Positions 8,601 to 16,447 of a DNA stretch of 43,345 nucleotides are shown piece after piece. Within the stretch, counting starts at the first letter, position 1. Every line of letters starts with the position of its first letter. Both the position numbers and the translations under genes were made by a program. The notes under the pieces are model-generated. The model saw nothing but the letters and a program-made list of their open reading frames with translations. It was not told the origin of the DNA and searched no databases. The stretch spans positions 1 to 43,345 of the forward strand of contig NZ_BAFM01000022.1 in the NCBI RefSeq assembly GCF_000334895.1, written 5' to 3'. This stretch comes from Halococcus agarilyticus (GTDB lineage Archaea > Halobacteriota > Halobacteria > Halobacteriales > Halococcaceae).

Positions 8601-9402
8601 TCGCGTCCTCCAGTTCGCTCTCGCCCGGTCGCGTCCGATCGGTGATGTTCACGAACCCGAACCCGAGCGAGTTGCGCTCGCCGATCCCGCAGTCCAGCGC
8701 GAGGTTCAGATGTCGCCGGTGATGGTCGTCGCGCACCCGATAGCCGAGTCGCCACTTGCTCACGACGTAGGTCATCTCCTCGCCCTCCGTCACCGTCACT
8801 GGCAGCGCGAACGTTTTGATGAGTTCGTAGCTCTCGAACAACTCGCCGTCGCGATCGCTCGGACCGGGCAGGTGCTCGGACGCGAACTGACCATGCTTCT
8901 TGTCGAGGTTCGCCACCACTTGGTTCCGGAACGGCTCCATCGTCATCTCGGGTCGCCAGAACGTCGCGGTGTCCCCGTAGTCGCCCTCGATCCCGTAGTC
9001 GTCGCGTCGCCACGGCGGAATCCGCACCACCACGCCGGTCCCAGTCTCGATCACACCTGAACTCCCCGGTTCGCCCACGTCGGGTGCGAGCGCCGAGAGG
9101 TCCTCGACCCGATAGGGCATCTCGCCGACGTTCAGCTCCGGTTCCGATCGGAGGTCACGCGCGACGTGGCTCAGCAGCTCCTCGTGGGGCGAGGCCACTA
9201 GCAAGGTTCGCTCGTCGCCTTCCTCCATGTCGCCAGGCGGGAACGGGTTCGAGTAGCAGAAGCCTGGCGGGTCGTTCGTGTCGTGGCCCTCCTCGAATGC
9301 GGTCCCTTCGAGCGCGCGCCAGAGCCGCCCCCGGAGCTTGTGATGGTAGGCGTTGTCGTACGCGGCGTCCGCGCGAACACGAAGCCTGGCTAAGATGCGC
9401 AC
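8587..9402 (-). CDS. cas6: crRNA-processing endoribonuclease Cas6
   Basis: A 271-aa RAMP ribonuclease that cuts the repeat RNA to make crRNA 5' handles. The start chosen is GTG at 9402 (VRILARLRVRADAAYDNAYHH), preceded by a strong Shine-Dalgarno GGAGGGGAG at 9406-9414; an open extension to 9489 looks non-coding. The catalytic histidine is probably H20 or H21 (AYHHKLRGRLW), and the C-terminus has the glycine-rich loop GIGERNSLGFGF. It is the first gene of the cas operon. Confidence 0.93.
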   Translation of the reverse strand: MRILARLRVRADAAYDNAYHHKLRGRLWRALEGTAFEEGHDTNDPPGFCYSNPFPPGDMEEGDERTLLVASPHEELLSHVARDLRSEPELNVGEMPYRVEDLSALAPDVGEPGSSGVIETGTGVVVRIPPWRRDDYGIEGDYGDTATFWRPEMTMEPFRNQVVANLDKKHGQFASEHLPGPSDRDGELFESYELIKTFALPVTVTEGEEMTYVVSKWRLGYRVRDDHHRRHLNLALDCGIGERNSLGFGFVNITDRTRPGESELEDANAFA

Positions 9403-9477
9403 CGACTCCCCTCCAGTCGATATCGCTGTCTCACGATGTGCCACCTGATGGCATGAAGCGTCGTTGACAGCGACCTG

Positions 9478-9487
9478 TAATAAATCC
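9478..9487 (-). promoter_or_regulatory. Probable promoter of the cas operon
   Basis: On the minus strand the AT-rich string GATTTATTAC lies 76-85 nt upstream of the cas6 GTG. It is the best TATA-like match in the GC-rich gap and would place transcription start near 9455, leaving a leader with a Shine-Dalgarno site. The remainder of the gap 9488-9654 holds the promoter of the divergent PRC-barrel gene (TTAAG near 9625-9629) and nothing else I can identify. Confidence 0.5.
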
Positions 9488-9654
9488 ATGTGGTGGTTCG
9501 TGAAATCGACTACTGCTCACGAGCATCGATCCATGATCTCGCCGTGTCGGCGATCGAACTGTTGTCCTGCCTGGCGATGCCGAGTGGTGCGATTCGAAGA
9601 ACCCCCGAGTCCGAACTCGCCAACAGTTAAGTCCCCATCGGCGTATGGCCGGGT

Positions 9655-9951
9655 ATGGACACGACGCCAGCGGAGATCGGCTCGCTCGTCGGTCGCGAGG
9701 TCTACTCGAACAACGGGACGTTCGTCGGCGAGGTCGAGGACGTGCGGATCGATCTCGACGACGAGGTCGTCACGGGGCTCGCGGTCGGCGGGCTCAATCG
9801 CGAGGTGCTCGGCGGGCGCGCACGCAACGCCGGGGGCGTCATCGTGCCGTTCCGGTGGGTCCGCTCGGTCGGGGACATCGTGCTCGTCAACGACGTCGTG
9901 GAGCGCCTCCGCGAGCCAGAAGAGGAGAGCGAGGCGGAAGCGACTGCGTAA
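9655..9951 (+). CDS. PRC-barrel domain protein
   Basis: A 98-aa protein with one PRC-barrel: an N-terminal IGSLVGREVYSNNGTFVGEVEDVRIDLDD strand pair and the ending VPFRWVRSVGDIVLV are the family hallmark. PRC-barrels occur in the ribosome maturation factor RimM and the photosynthetic reaction centre H subunit; many small archaeal versions exist with an unproven role in RNA or protein binding. An acidic C-terminal tail follows. The TATA-like TTAAG about 28 nt before the ATG suggests a leaderless mRNA. It converges with the DHH gene, whose stop lies 4 bp away. Confidence 0.85.
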   Translation: MDTTPAEIGSLVGREVYSNNGTFVGEVEDVRIDLDDEVVTGLAVGGLNREVLGGRARNAGGVIVPFRWVRSVGDIVLVNDVVERLREPEEESEAEATA

Positions 9952-9955
9952 GCCC

Positions 9956-11395
9956 TCAGTTCCCGTTCTCGTCGACGCCCATCGCGGCGAACAGCTTTCT
10001 CCGGACCGCCTCCTCGGTGAGCTGGAGCAGCGTCTCGCGGTTGTCGTCGCTGGTCTCGATCCCGGTGAAGATCCCGAGCGGAATGGTCACGGTCGCGTCG
10101 GTCGAGTGGCCCACGGCCTCGCCGATGTCCTCGAAGGCGTCCTCCAGCACGTTCCGGATGTTGAGTCGGATGTCCTTCGAGCGCGCCGACAGGGTGATGC
10201 GCTCGTCGTCGATGGCGAACACCGCGGTCGTGGTGACACCCTCCAGATTCAGGAGATGCTGGGCGGCCTGGGAAAGCGCGTCGCGGTCGTGGATGAACCC
10301 CGCGTTCGAGACGAGATGGGAGCCCCTGACCTCTCGATTCCGGATGGCCTCGGCGAGCACGTCGAGCGTCTCGGGGCTCATCGACGGCGACTCGACCTGT
10401 TCGAGGGTGTCGTGGTCGGCGAACGGGTAGAGATACGAGGCTGCGGTCAGATCGGCGGGCGTCGTATCGCGCTTGAAGTCGAGCGTCTCGGCGCGGATGC
10501 CGTAGAGCAGCGCGGTCGCGACGGTGTCGTCGAGCCCGAGATCGAACTCCTGGACGTACTTGGTCAGGATCGTCGAGGTCGAGGAAACGTTCGAGCGCAC
10601 GTCGGTGAACGCCGCCTCGTAGTCGGCGTCGGGCTCGTTGTGATCGATCAGCACGTCGACCGGGCGCTCGATCTCGCGTTCCATCGAGCGGGCGTGATCG
10701 ACCAGCGCGAGCGTGTCGTACGACTCGAAATCGACCTCGTCGCGCGCGAGCAGTTCGACCCCGATCAGGTTGACGAACGCCCGATCCTCCTGGTGGCCGA
10801 TCTCGCCGTCGTAGAGGATGTCCGCCTCGATTCCCCGCGCTTCGGCGATCGCCCGGAACGCGACCGCGCTGGCGATCGAGTCCGGGCCCGGGTTGTCGTG
10901 GGCGAGGATCGCGAGCTTCGACTCGGTTGCGTCGATGACGTCCGCGAGCTGGCCCGCCTTGTGTTCGAGTTCGCCGGTTTCGAGCGCCCGGAGCGCGGCG
11001 TCGGCGATCACCTGGGAGGGGTTGATGACGGCGTCCGCGCCCGCCTCCCGGAGTTCGTCGGCAGTCACCGGGTCGGACGCCCGCGCGACGATGAACTGTT
11101 CGTCGCCCTCCTCGCGGATGTGCTCGACCGCGGTCTGGTTCGCCTCGATATCGGTCGAGAGGATCAACACGACGTCCCGATCCGCGACCGCCTCGGGAAC
11201 CTCCTCGTCCGCGATGTCCGCGGTCTTCGCGTTCAGGTCCTGGTCACGCAGCGCCTCGACCCGGCCGTCGTCGGCGTCGATGATGAGAACGTCCTTGCCC
11301 TCGTCGGCGAGTTCCTCGGCGACGGCGTAACCGACGCTGCCACAGCCGAGGATCGCATACGTGGACATCGAGGCCATCGTGATGCCCGTGCTCAT
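9956..11395 (-). CDS. TrkA-N / DHH-DHHA1 fusion phosphoesterase
   Basis: A 479-aa protein with an N-terminal Rossmann NAD-binding domain (AILGCGSVGYAVAEEL, then VLIIDADD) of the TrkA-N/RCK type. A DHH phosphoesterase domain follows (ILAHDNPGPDSIASAVAF, LVDHARS, VLIDHNEP), with a DHHA1-like C-terminal part (TTTAVFAIDDERITLSARS, then GHSTDATVTIP). DHH enzymes hydrolyse cyclic dinucleotides or short oligonucleotides; the substrate here is unknown. A TATA-like AATAAA on the minus strand about 29 nt before the first ATG supports that start and a leaderless mRNA. Confidence 0.88.
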   Translation of the reverse strand: MSTGITMASMSTYAILGCGSVGYAVAEELADEGKDVLIIDADDGRVEALRDQDLNAKTADIADEEVPEAVADRDVVLILSTDIEANQTAVEHIREEGDEQFIVARASDPVTADELREAGADAVINPSQVIADAALRALETGELEHKAGQLADVIDATESKLAILAHDNPGPDSIASAVAFRAIAEARGIEADILYDGEIGHQEDRAFVNLIGVELLARDEVDFESYDTLALVDHARSMEREIERPVDVLIDHNEPDADYEAAFTDVRSNVSSTSTILTKYVQEFDLGLDDTVATALLYGIRAETLDFKRDTTPADLTAASYLYPFADHDTLEQVESPSMSPETLDVLAEAIRNREVRGSHLVSNAGFIHDRDALSQAAQHLLNLEGVTTTAVFAIDDERITLSARSKDIRLNIRNVLEDAFEDIGEAVGHSTDATVTIPLGIFTGIETSDDNRETLLQLTEEAVRRKLFAAMGVDENGN

Positions 11396-11523
11396 TACCT
11401 CCGGTCCGTCGTGGGGCTACTTTATTCCTGCAGTTCGTTCCGGCCCGATGGCTTGCCGCATGTGGACGGGCACGAGTTCAAAGGAAACGTATTTGACTGG
11501 GGCCGGGTAACGCCGAATCGTCA

Positions 11524-11597
11524 GGGCCGGTAGCTCAGTTAGGCAGAGCATCTGACTCTTAATCAGACAGTCGGGGGTTCAAATCCCTCCCGGCCCG
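11524..11597 (+). tRNA. tRNA-Lys (anticodon CTT)
   Basis: The acceptor stem GGGCCGG (11524-11530) pairs with CCGGCCC (11590-11596), with discriminator G at 11597. The D arm starts GCTC and closes GAGC, the anticodon arm is TCTGA-CTCTTAA-TCAGA, and the T arm has TTCAAAT flanked by GGGGG and CCCTC. The anticodon CTT reads AAG lysine codons. There is no intron and no encoded CCA. It is the left border of the AT-rich islet that runs to guaB. Confidence 0.95.
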
Positions 11598-11601
11598 CTT
11601 C

Positions 11602-11641
11602 TGTGACGGTTCCACGAGCGAAGCGGTCACGGAGGATTTGA
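11602..11641 (+). repeat. tRNA-associated hairpin and GGAGGATTTGA motif
   Basis: Just after tRNA-Lys, GTGAC and GTCAC arms flank a loop containing GAGCGAAGCG, followed by GGAGGATTTGA at 11631-11641. The same 11-mer occurs again at 17388-17398, downstream of tRNA-Trp, next to a similar GAGCGGAGTG hairpin loop. It may be a processing, termination or element-boundary sequence; the function is unknown. Confidence 0.5.
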
Positions 11642-11656
11642 ATCCGGTAGTAGATG

Positions 11657-11812
11657 TTATATGTAGTCACAGACAGGTGACAACGGAGCGAAAATGTCTA
11701 CTCTCACGGGAAGTGTTCCGGAACAGACAGAATCCACAATAGAAACGAGCGAAATGAATAGAATCACGCCAGTTGTAATACGGTATGCCCATCGATAAAA
11801 TACCTAAACTTT
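11657..11812 (-). pseudogene. Out-of-register C-terminal remnant of the membrane-protein gene
   Basis: Reading on in the same frame past the TAA at 11813, there is a TAG three codons later. After that comes an open stretch to 11657 that encodes a Trp/Tyr/Arg-rich entry (VFYRWAYRITT) and a hydrophobic segment (GVILFISLVSIV), the shape of a further membrane helix. The +1 frame over the junction reads KEKDDKKFRYF, a plausible linker. One extra A in an A run plus one lost base would restore a single gene of about 210 aa. I infer decay or an assembly error; it is not proven. Confidence 0.4.
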
Positions 11813-12301
11813 TTATCGTCCTTTTCTTTTATTTCTCTCTATTGATATGATGTACGAGCGTATTAATCGCCTCATCAAAGATTCGCCTTTTTGGGAAGTT
11901 ACATACCCCATAAAGTCATCAATATTTTCTTTTCCGGGTACGTCATATTTTCTTGGCTTTAACACATAAATGCTGAGAACGATGGAAACCACTACCATCG
12001 CGATTATGACCAACGTGGGGATCAGCGCAAATGAAAACACAGTGACAAGAGAGGCAAGAAGAGCATTGATTCCGATGAGGATGTTTGTTTTTGATTCGAC
12101 AGACTCTCTCCGACTTTCTTCAAATTCGTATCTTCTCCGGACTTCGGACAAAACGAGTTTTTCTGTCTCCTCGTCACCTAACCGGACAGTATCCTTAAAT
12201 TTATCATTTTCTGAAGTGTTTTCTTCACTGGTGTCCTCCTGATACGAGAGTTGCTTCCTGCATACATTATTCAATAATTTTGCTATTAGTTTCAACCACA
12301 T
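11813..12301 (-). CDS. Two-TM membrane protein of an AT-rich islet (SLATT/PycTM-like layout)
   Basis: A 162-aa protein with no clear family match. It has a charged N-terminal region to about residue 70, then SKTNILIGINALLASLV starting a first membrane helix, a second helix (VIIAMVVVSIVLSIYVL) and a basic C-terminal tail. The layout, and the residues just before and after the helix pair (ESKTNILIG, LKPRKYD), resemble small two-helix effectors of the SLATT and Pycsar TM type. The resemblance is by eye only, and no nucleotide cyclase is nearby. The gene is much more AT-rich than its surroundings and starts 21 bp after the third zinc microprotein, so it is probably in one operon with it. The 3' end looks truncated. 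Confidence 0.7.
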   Translation of the reverse strand: MWLKLIAKLLNNVCRKQLSYQEDTSEENTSENDKFKDTVRLGDEETEKLVLSEVRRRYEFEESRRESVESKTNILIGINALLASLVTVFSFALIPTLVIIAMVVVSIVLSIYVLKPRKYDVPGKENIDDFMGYVTSQKGESLMRRLIRSYIISIERNKRKGR

Positions 12302-12322
12302 CTCGAAAACCGTTACGGGGAA

Positions 12323-12454
12323 CTACTTGCTTCTCACTCTGAACTCTCTACCGCATTCATCGCAAGTTTTATTTGCCAACTGACCTGCTGGTGGTTTTGA
12401 GTTGAATCGTCTTGCCGTATCGGTCTTCTCTCGACAATCTGAGCAGAGTGGCAT
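12323..12454 (-). CDS. Zinc microprotein 3 of 3 (43 aa, two CxxC knuckles)
   Basis: A 43-aa protein starting MPLCSDCREKTDTA and ending TCDECGREFRVRSK, so two CxxC pairs that could bind one zinc ion as a rubredoxin-like or zinc-ribbon fold. It shares the MPLC-x-x-CR start and the C-D-x-C-G-x-x-x ending with the two genes before it, so the three are paralogues. It has the longest inter-knuckle loop, with KPPAGQ. Its ATG overlaps the previous stop (TGATG). The target is unknown; DNA, RNA or protein contact is possible. Confidence 0.75.
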   Translation of the reverse strand: MPLCSDCREKTDTARRFNSKPPAGQLANKTCDECGREFRVRSK

Positions 12455-12567
12455 CAGTCTCTGAATTTCTCTCCACAGTCGTCACAGGTCTTTATATCAA
12501 TTTCTATGGACATCTTATACACCTCGGCGGTGTCTGCGTCGTCTCTGCAGTCTGGGCACAAAGGCAT
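12454..12567 (-). CDS. Zinc microprotein 2 of 3 (37 aa, two CxxC knuckles)
   Basis: A 37-aa protein, MPLCPDCRDDADTAEVYKM at the start and TCDDCGEKFRD at the end. The CxxC pairs are 20 residues apart. It overlaps the upstream gene by TAATG and the downstream gene by TGATG, so a ribosome could pass through all three. Conservation of both knuckles in three copies of a tiny gene argues strongly that they are translated. It may be a member of the very short haloarchaeal zinc-finger proteins. Confidence 0.78.
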   Translation of the reverse strand: MPLCPDCRDDADTAEVYKMSIEIDIKTCDDCGEKFRD

Positions 12568-12683
12568 TATTGATTCCTAATTTCTTTTCCGCACTCATCA
12601 CACATTGGTGTTTCTCTACCCGGCTTTCCTAGCTGCTCCGTTGAAATGTCTACCATTTGCCGACACTGCTCACACAGCGGCAT
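12567..12683 (-). CDS. Zinc microprotein 1 of 3 (38 aa, two CxxC knuckles)
   Basis: A 38-aa protein, beginning MPLCEQCRQMVDIST and ending MCDECGKEIRNQ, with two CxxC pairs 20 residues apart. It is the first gene of the islet operon. The ATG at 12683 lies about 44 nt downstream of a TATA-like TTATAATTAA on the minus strand, giving a leader of about 15-20 nt. It is paralogous to the next two genes and AT-rich relative to the chromosome. Confidence 0.77.
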   Translation of the reverse strand: MPLCEQCRQMVDISTEQLGKPGRETPMCDECGKEIRNQ

Positions 12684-12721
12684 AAGAATTTGTTGAGGCT
12701 ACGATCATATGTGTGTTTCGT

Positions 12722-12732
12722 TAATTATAAGG
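12722..12732 (-). promoter_or_regulatory. Promoter of the zinc-microprotein operon
   Basis: On the minus strand CTTATAATTAA is a very good archaeal TATA box, about 44 nt upstream of the first microprotein ATG. The rest of the gap to the guaB stop (12733-12793) is AT-rich and holds no gene I can see. Confidence 0.65.
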
Positions 12733-12793
12733 CGGAAAAACAGTAATTGGGAGCCAATTCTATTGATTATTCTGACAGAACGATCAACTACGT

Positions 12794-14278
12794 TTAGCTA
12801 TCCGGACTGTAGTTCGGCGCTTCGTCGGTAATCACCACGTCGTGGGCGTGGCCCTCGGTCTGGCCCGCCGAGGAGACCCGGACGAACTCCGCGCGGCGCT
12901 TGAACTCGGGGATGGTTCCCGCGCCGACGTAGCCCATCCCGCTTTTCATCCCGCCGACCAGTTGAAAGAGTTCGCTCTCGACGCTGCCCTTGTACGGCGT
13001 CGCGGCCTCGACGCCCTCGGGAACGAAGTCCTCGTCCTCCTTGTCCTCCTTGAGGTATCGATCGCCGCCGCCGGACTGCATCGCACCGACCGAGCCCATC
13101 CCGCGATACTGCTTGTAGCGCTTGCCGTTCATCGTGACCACGCGACCGGGTGCCTCGTCGGTCCCGGCGAAGTACGACCCCAACATCACGGCGTCCGCAC
13201 CCGCCGCGATCGCCTTGATCGCGTCGCCCGAGTACCGGATGCCGCCGTCGGCGATGACAGGAATATCGTGCTGGCTGGCGACGTCCGCGACCTGGGCGAC
13301 CGCGGTGATCTGGGGCATCCCCGCACCGGTGACGACTCGGGTGGTGCAGATCGAGCCCGGGCCGATGCCGACCTTGATCCCGTCGGCGAACTCGACGAGC
13401 TCCTCGGCGGCCTCGCGGGTTCCCACGTTCCCGACCACGACATCGGCCTCGACGCTGGCGGCGAGTTCGCGCGCGCTGTCGATCACGTTGCGGTTGTGCG
13501 CGTGCGCGCAGTCGATGAACAGCACGTCGGCGTCGGCCTCGTCGACCGCGGCGGCGCGCTCTTTCTCGAAGGGGCCGACGGCGACGCCGACTCGCAGACG
13601 ACCATCGGCGTCGCGCGCGGCGGTGTCGTACTCCCGGCGCTGAAGGATCCCCTGCATCGTCACCAATCCGACGAGTCGGTCCTCGGCGTCGACGATCGGC
13701 ACGCGCTCGATCTTGTGCTCGTACATGAGTTCGAGCGCGTCGCGCGCGTCGACGTCCTCGGGGGCAGTGATGACCTCGTCGGTCATCGCCTCGCGGACCT
13801 CGTCGCGGTCGCCGACTTCGAGGTACGGCCGGATGTCGGTCCCGGAGATGATCCCCAGCACCTCGCCGTCGTCGTCGACGACTGGCGCGCCACTGACACC
13901 CTCCTCGTCCATCATCTCGTCGACCGCTCTCACAGTCTGGTCGGGACTCGCGGTCACGACCTCCCGGATGATGAGATCGTCGGCGCGCTTGACGCGCTCG
14001 ACCTCCGCGACGACTTCCTCGACGTCCATGTTCCGGTGGAGCACGCCGAGTCCGCCCCGGCGCGCCATCGCGATCGCGAGTTCGCTCTCGGTGACGGTGT
14101 CCATCGCGGCCGAGAGCACAGGAACAGTGAGTTCGACCGACGTCGAGACGCGCGTGGCCGTGTCGGCGTCGTCGGGCTCGACGCGACTCTCCTTCGGTCG
14201 GAGCAACACGTCGTCGAACGTCAGCGCTTCCGGAACGCGGAGTTTCTCGGAGAAGGGGTCCGCTCTGTCGCTTACCAT
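12794..14278 (-). CDS. guaB: Inosine-5'-monophosphate dehydrogenase
   Basis: Oxidises IMP to XMP with NAD, the committed step to GMP. The start chosen is the ATG at 14278 ([13 protein letters not shown]), about 25 nt after a TATA-like CTTTTC on the minus strand; the frame is also open for four more codons. It gives 494 aa. The N-terminal barrel part reads [11 protein letters not shown], two CBS domains follow ([12 protein letters not shown] to about 230), and the catalytic loop is [15 protein letters not shown] with the active cysteine. The flap region [13 protein letters not shown] and the C-terminal [12 protein letters not shown] are also present. It is complete. Confidence 0.97.
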   Translation of the reverse strand: MVSDRADPFSEKLRVPEALTFDDVLLRPKESRVEPDDADTATRVSTSVELTVPVLSAAMDTVTESELAIAMARRGGLGVLHRNMDVEEVVAEVERVKRADDLIIREVVTASPDQTVRAVDEMMDEEGVSGAPVVDDDGEVLGIISGTDIRPYLEVGDRDEVREAMTDEVITAPEDVDARDALELMYEHKIERVPIVDAEDRLVGLVTMQGILQRREYDTAARDADGRLRVGVAVGPFEKERAAAVDEADADVLFIDCAHAHNRNVIDSARELAASVEADVVVGNVGTREAAEELVEFADGIKVGIGPGSICTTRVVTGAGMPQITAVAQVADVASQHDIPVIADGGIRYSGDAIKAIAAGADAVMLGSYFAGTDEAPGRVVTMNGKRYKQYRGMGSVGAMQSGGGDRYLKEDKEDEDFVPEGVEAATPYKGSVESELFQLVGGMKSGMGYVGAGTIPEFKRRAEFVRVSSAGQTEGHAHDVVITDEAPNYSPDS

Positions 14279-14429
14279 GTAAACGGTCACCGTCCCGGCA
14301 TGAAAAGCGTTGCGAGACCGGGAGTCCCGTTCGATCGCTCACGATCAGGTGTGGCACGCGATCGACTCTCCAGGGTCGTGTGGCCACGGCTCACGGAACG
14401 TTTATTCCCGTCTCTCGGCACGTTTCGGT

Positions 14430-14642
14430 ATGGACGTCGCCAGTCCACTCACCGCGCGCAGCGCCGATCAGTCGAACCTCGATCTCGCGGAACGCACACT
14501 CTTTACACTCGCGCGCAAATTTATCGCTCTGGCGACGATTCCGGTCGGCAAAGCGTGGCATCCGTGGATGGCTGCCAGCGATCCCGACTCACACCACCCG
14601 TCCACCCCCTCGGCCACGGGAGACGGCCAGCCCGCCCCGTGA
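14430..14642 (+). CDS. Possible 70-aa leader ORF coupled to the next gene
   Basis: An ATG-started frame of 70 codons (MDVASPLTARSADQSN at the start), with a TATA-like TTTATT 24-29 nt upstream, which fits a leaderless mRNA. Its TGA overlaps the GTG of the downstream membrane gene (GTGA). Third codon positions are mostly G or C. No family is recognised, and it could be a non-coding leader that simply stays open. Confidence 0.3.
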   Translation: MDVASPLTARSADQSNLDLAERTLFTLARKFIALATIPVGKAWHPWMAASDPDSHHPSTPSATGDGQPAP

Positions 14643-15589
14643 GCCACTCCCAACACCCGGTCGCACTCGGGCTCGAGCGTCGCGTCGGCGGCGCGGCCCG
14701 TCTGCTGGCGACCGTGATGGCGCTCCCGCTCGTCGACGGCATCTTCCCCGCGCTGGTGCTCGCCGGGGCGCTCGACGGCCCGCTGGGCATTCTGGAAGTC
14801 GGACTTCTCGTGTTCGGCGGCAGCGCGACCGTCGCCGTGATCCTCGCCGAGATGGACGGGACGTGGCGAGACCAGGTCCGGACGACGCTCGCGGTCGGTG
14901 TCGTCGTGATCGCGCTCGCCGCGATCGAGTCCGCGCTCGCACCCACGATCGCGAGCCTGCTCGATCTCGCCATCTTCGAGCGGTTCGCGGCGGTGGTCAT
15001 CCTCGCAGTCGCGGCCAAGACCGCGAGCGCACGCGTCGGCGAGTACCTCCCGCGACCGGCGGTCATCATCGGACTCGGGGCGCTCGCCAGCCTCGATCCC
15101 GCCGGCGCACGACTCGTCACGGTTCCCGACCCGACGCTGGTGGTGAAGGGCACGCTCGCCGCCGGCGTTGGCGTGGCGTTCGCGCTCGGGGTCGCGGTCT
15201 GTGGGCCGTGGCTCCGGACCGCGGTCGACGTCGATCGGTTCCGGTTCGGCAGCGCGGTCGCCCTCGGCGTGCTCGCGCTCTCGGTGCTCGGGTTCGTTCC
15301 GGACGACGCACCGCTCGCGCTCTCGGTCCTCGTGGTCACGGGGCTGCTCGCGTTCGATCCCGGCGAGGCGGGCGACGACACCGAGACGGCGAGCCGGAAT
15401 GGATCGGACGGGAACGAGCCGTCGGAGATCGACCAGGCGAGCGGCGCGGTGGCCGACGGTGGCGAGCCGAGCGGAACGAGGCGAGCCTCGTCGGGCGAGC
15501 AAAGCGAGTCCGACGATGACGACGCGTCCGCCACCACCGACGCGACGACCGACACCGACGTGGGTCCCGACCGCGCGCCCTGGCTGTAA
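14639..15589 (+). CDS. Conserved haloarchaeal membrane protein (DUF5794-like)
   Basis: A 316-aa protein, apparently with about six membrane helices, beginning VSHSQHPVALGLERRVGG and followed by LLATVMALPLVDGIFPALVLAGALD. I recognise this opening as a haloarchaea-specific conserved family of unknown function. After about residue 240 comes a hydrophilic, Ser/Thr/Asp/Glu-rich tail of about 70 residues. The GTG at 14639 is chosen because it matches where family members start; GTGs at 14555 and 14564 are in-frame alternatives. The DUF5795-like gene follows. Confidence 0.75.
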   Translation: MSHSQHPVALGLERRVGGAARLLATVMALPLVDGIFPALVLAGALDGPLGILEVGLLVFGGSATVAVILAEMDGTWRDQVRTTLAVGVVVIALAAIESALAPTIASLLDLAIFERFAAVVILAVAAKTASARVGEYLPRPAVIIGLGALASLDPAGARLVTVPDPTLVVKGTLAAGVGVAFALGVAVCGPWLRTAVDVDRFRFGSAVALGVLALSVLGFVPDDAPLALSVLVVTGLLAFDPGEAGDDTETASRNGSDGNEPSEIDQASGAVADGGEPSGTRRASSGEQSESDDDDASATTDATTDTDVGPDRAPWL

Positions 15590-15621
15590 AGGTTTAGGGC
15601 CATCGCCCCCCGCACGGAGGT

Positions 15622-15855
15622 ATGGCCGACAATCGCGTCGTCGAAGGCCGGATGGTCACGCCGGAAGCGCTCGCCGAACTCATCGAGGACGACGACGTGA
15701 TGGACGCAGAGCCCATCACCGACGCCGATCGCGAGTGTCCCGACTGTGGGGGGAACGTCCTCGAAGTCGGTTACATGCCATCGATTACGGAGTTCGTCAC
15801 CGGCCGGAAGTGCCAGGACTGCGGGTGGAAAGAAACCGACGTGGACGACGACTGA
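15622..15855 (+). CDS. Small zinc-ribbon protein (DUF5795-like)
   Basis: A 77-aa protein with an acidic N-terminal half and a zinc ribbon made of CPDCGG and CQDCGW, about 28 residues apart. It is a haloarchaeal family of unknown role, often found near DUF5794 genes as here (from memory, not checked). A TATA-like GTTTAG about 28 nt before the ATG indicates a leaderless mRNA separate from the gene before it. Confidence 0.8.
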   Translation: MADNRVVEGRMVTPEALAELIEDDDVMDAEPITDADRECPDCGGNVLEVGYMPSITEFVTGRKCQDCGWKETDVDDD

Positions 15856-15889
15856 CGCTAGCGAGACGTCAACGACCGTTTTTGCGGCA

Positions 15890-16318
15890 CTACTGTGCGT
15901 GCGATGACTCGGATTCGGTCGGCAAAGTGAAGTCCATCCCGACGAGTTCGGGCGCACAGGTCTCGAAGTCGAACCCTTCGTAGAACCCTGGTTCGCTCGC
16001 GATCAGATTGATGAACGCCGACGGCCGTGCGTTCGCTTCGAGCCACGACACGAGCTCGTCCATGATGCGGCTTCCGAGACCGCGGCCCTGGTGGTCCGGT
16101 GCAACGGCGATATCGACGATCTGGAAGACCGTCGCGCCGTCGCCGACGATGCGCCCCATCCCCACGAGATCGCCGTCCGCGCGGATCGTCACCGCTGCGC
16201 ACTCGTTCCCGATCCCCGCCCTCGCGGCGTCGAGTGATCGTTCGCGCATTCCTGCCGCCGATCGGAGTCGGACGAACTCGCGCGGCGTCGGTGGCTCCAT
16301 GGCGATGTCGTACCCCAT
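15890..16318 (-). CDS. GNAT family N-acetyltransferase
   Basis: A 142-aa protein with the acetyl-CoA binding core VDIAVAPDHQGRGLGSRIMDEL (Q-G-R-G-L-G loop) and a C-terminal GFYEGFDFETCAPELVGMDF strand, as in the GNAT fold. The substrate cannot be told. An alternative start at the Met seven codons in (MEPPTPREF) would remove six residues. It is transcribed towards the DUF5795-like gene and diverges from the HTH gene. Confidence 0.88.
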   Translation of the reverse strand: MGYDIAMEPPTPREFVRLRSAAGMRERSLDAARAGIGNECAAVTIRADGDLVGMGRIVGDGATVFQIVDIAVAPDHQGRGLGSRIMDELVSWLEANARPSAFINLIASEPGFYEGFDFETCAPELVGMDFTLPTESESSHAQ

Positions 16319-16447
16319 ACGGGGCGCTCGACGGATGGGAGGATAAACGGCTCGGCGTCTCGTTCGAGGACGACCGGACCGAGCGCGAGTGACGGCTCCT
16401 CGGAGAACCCATCTTTATGTTTGTCTCGGGAGGATCCGGTAGCAAGC

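Noticed and set aside
11598-12793. A complete integrated element at tRNA-Lys
   Set aside because: No integrase and no copy of the tRNA-Lys 3' end at the right side of the islet, so integration at the tRNA is not supported.
12842-14638. The upstream part of the 915-aa frame ending at 15589
   Set aside because: It is antisense to guaB; only the part after about 14639 matches the membrane protein.
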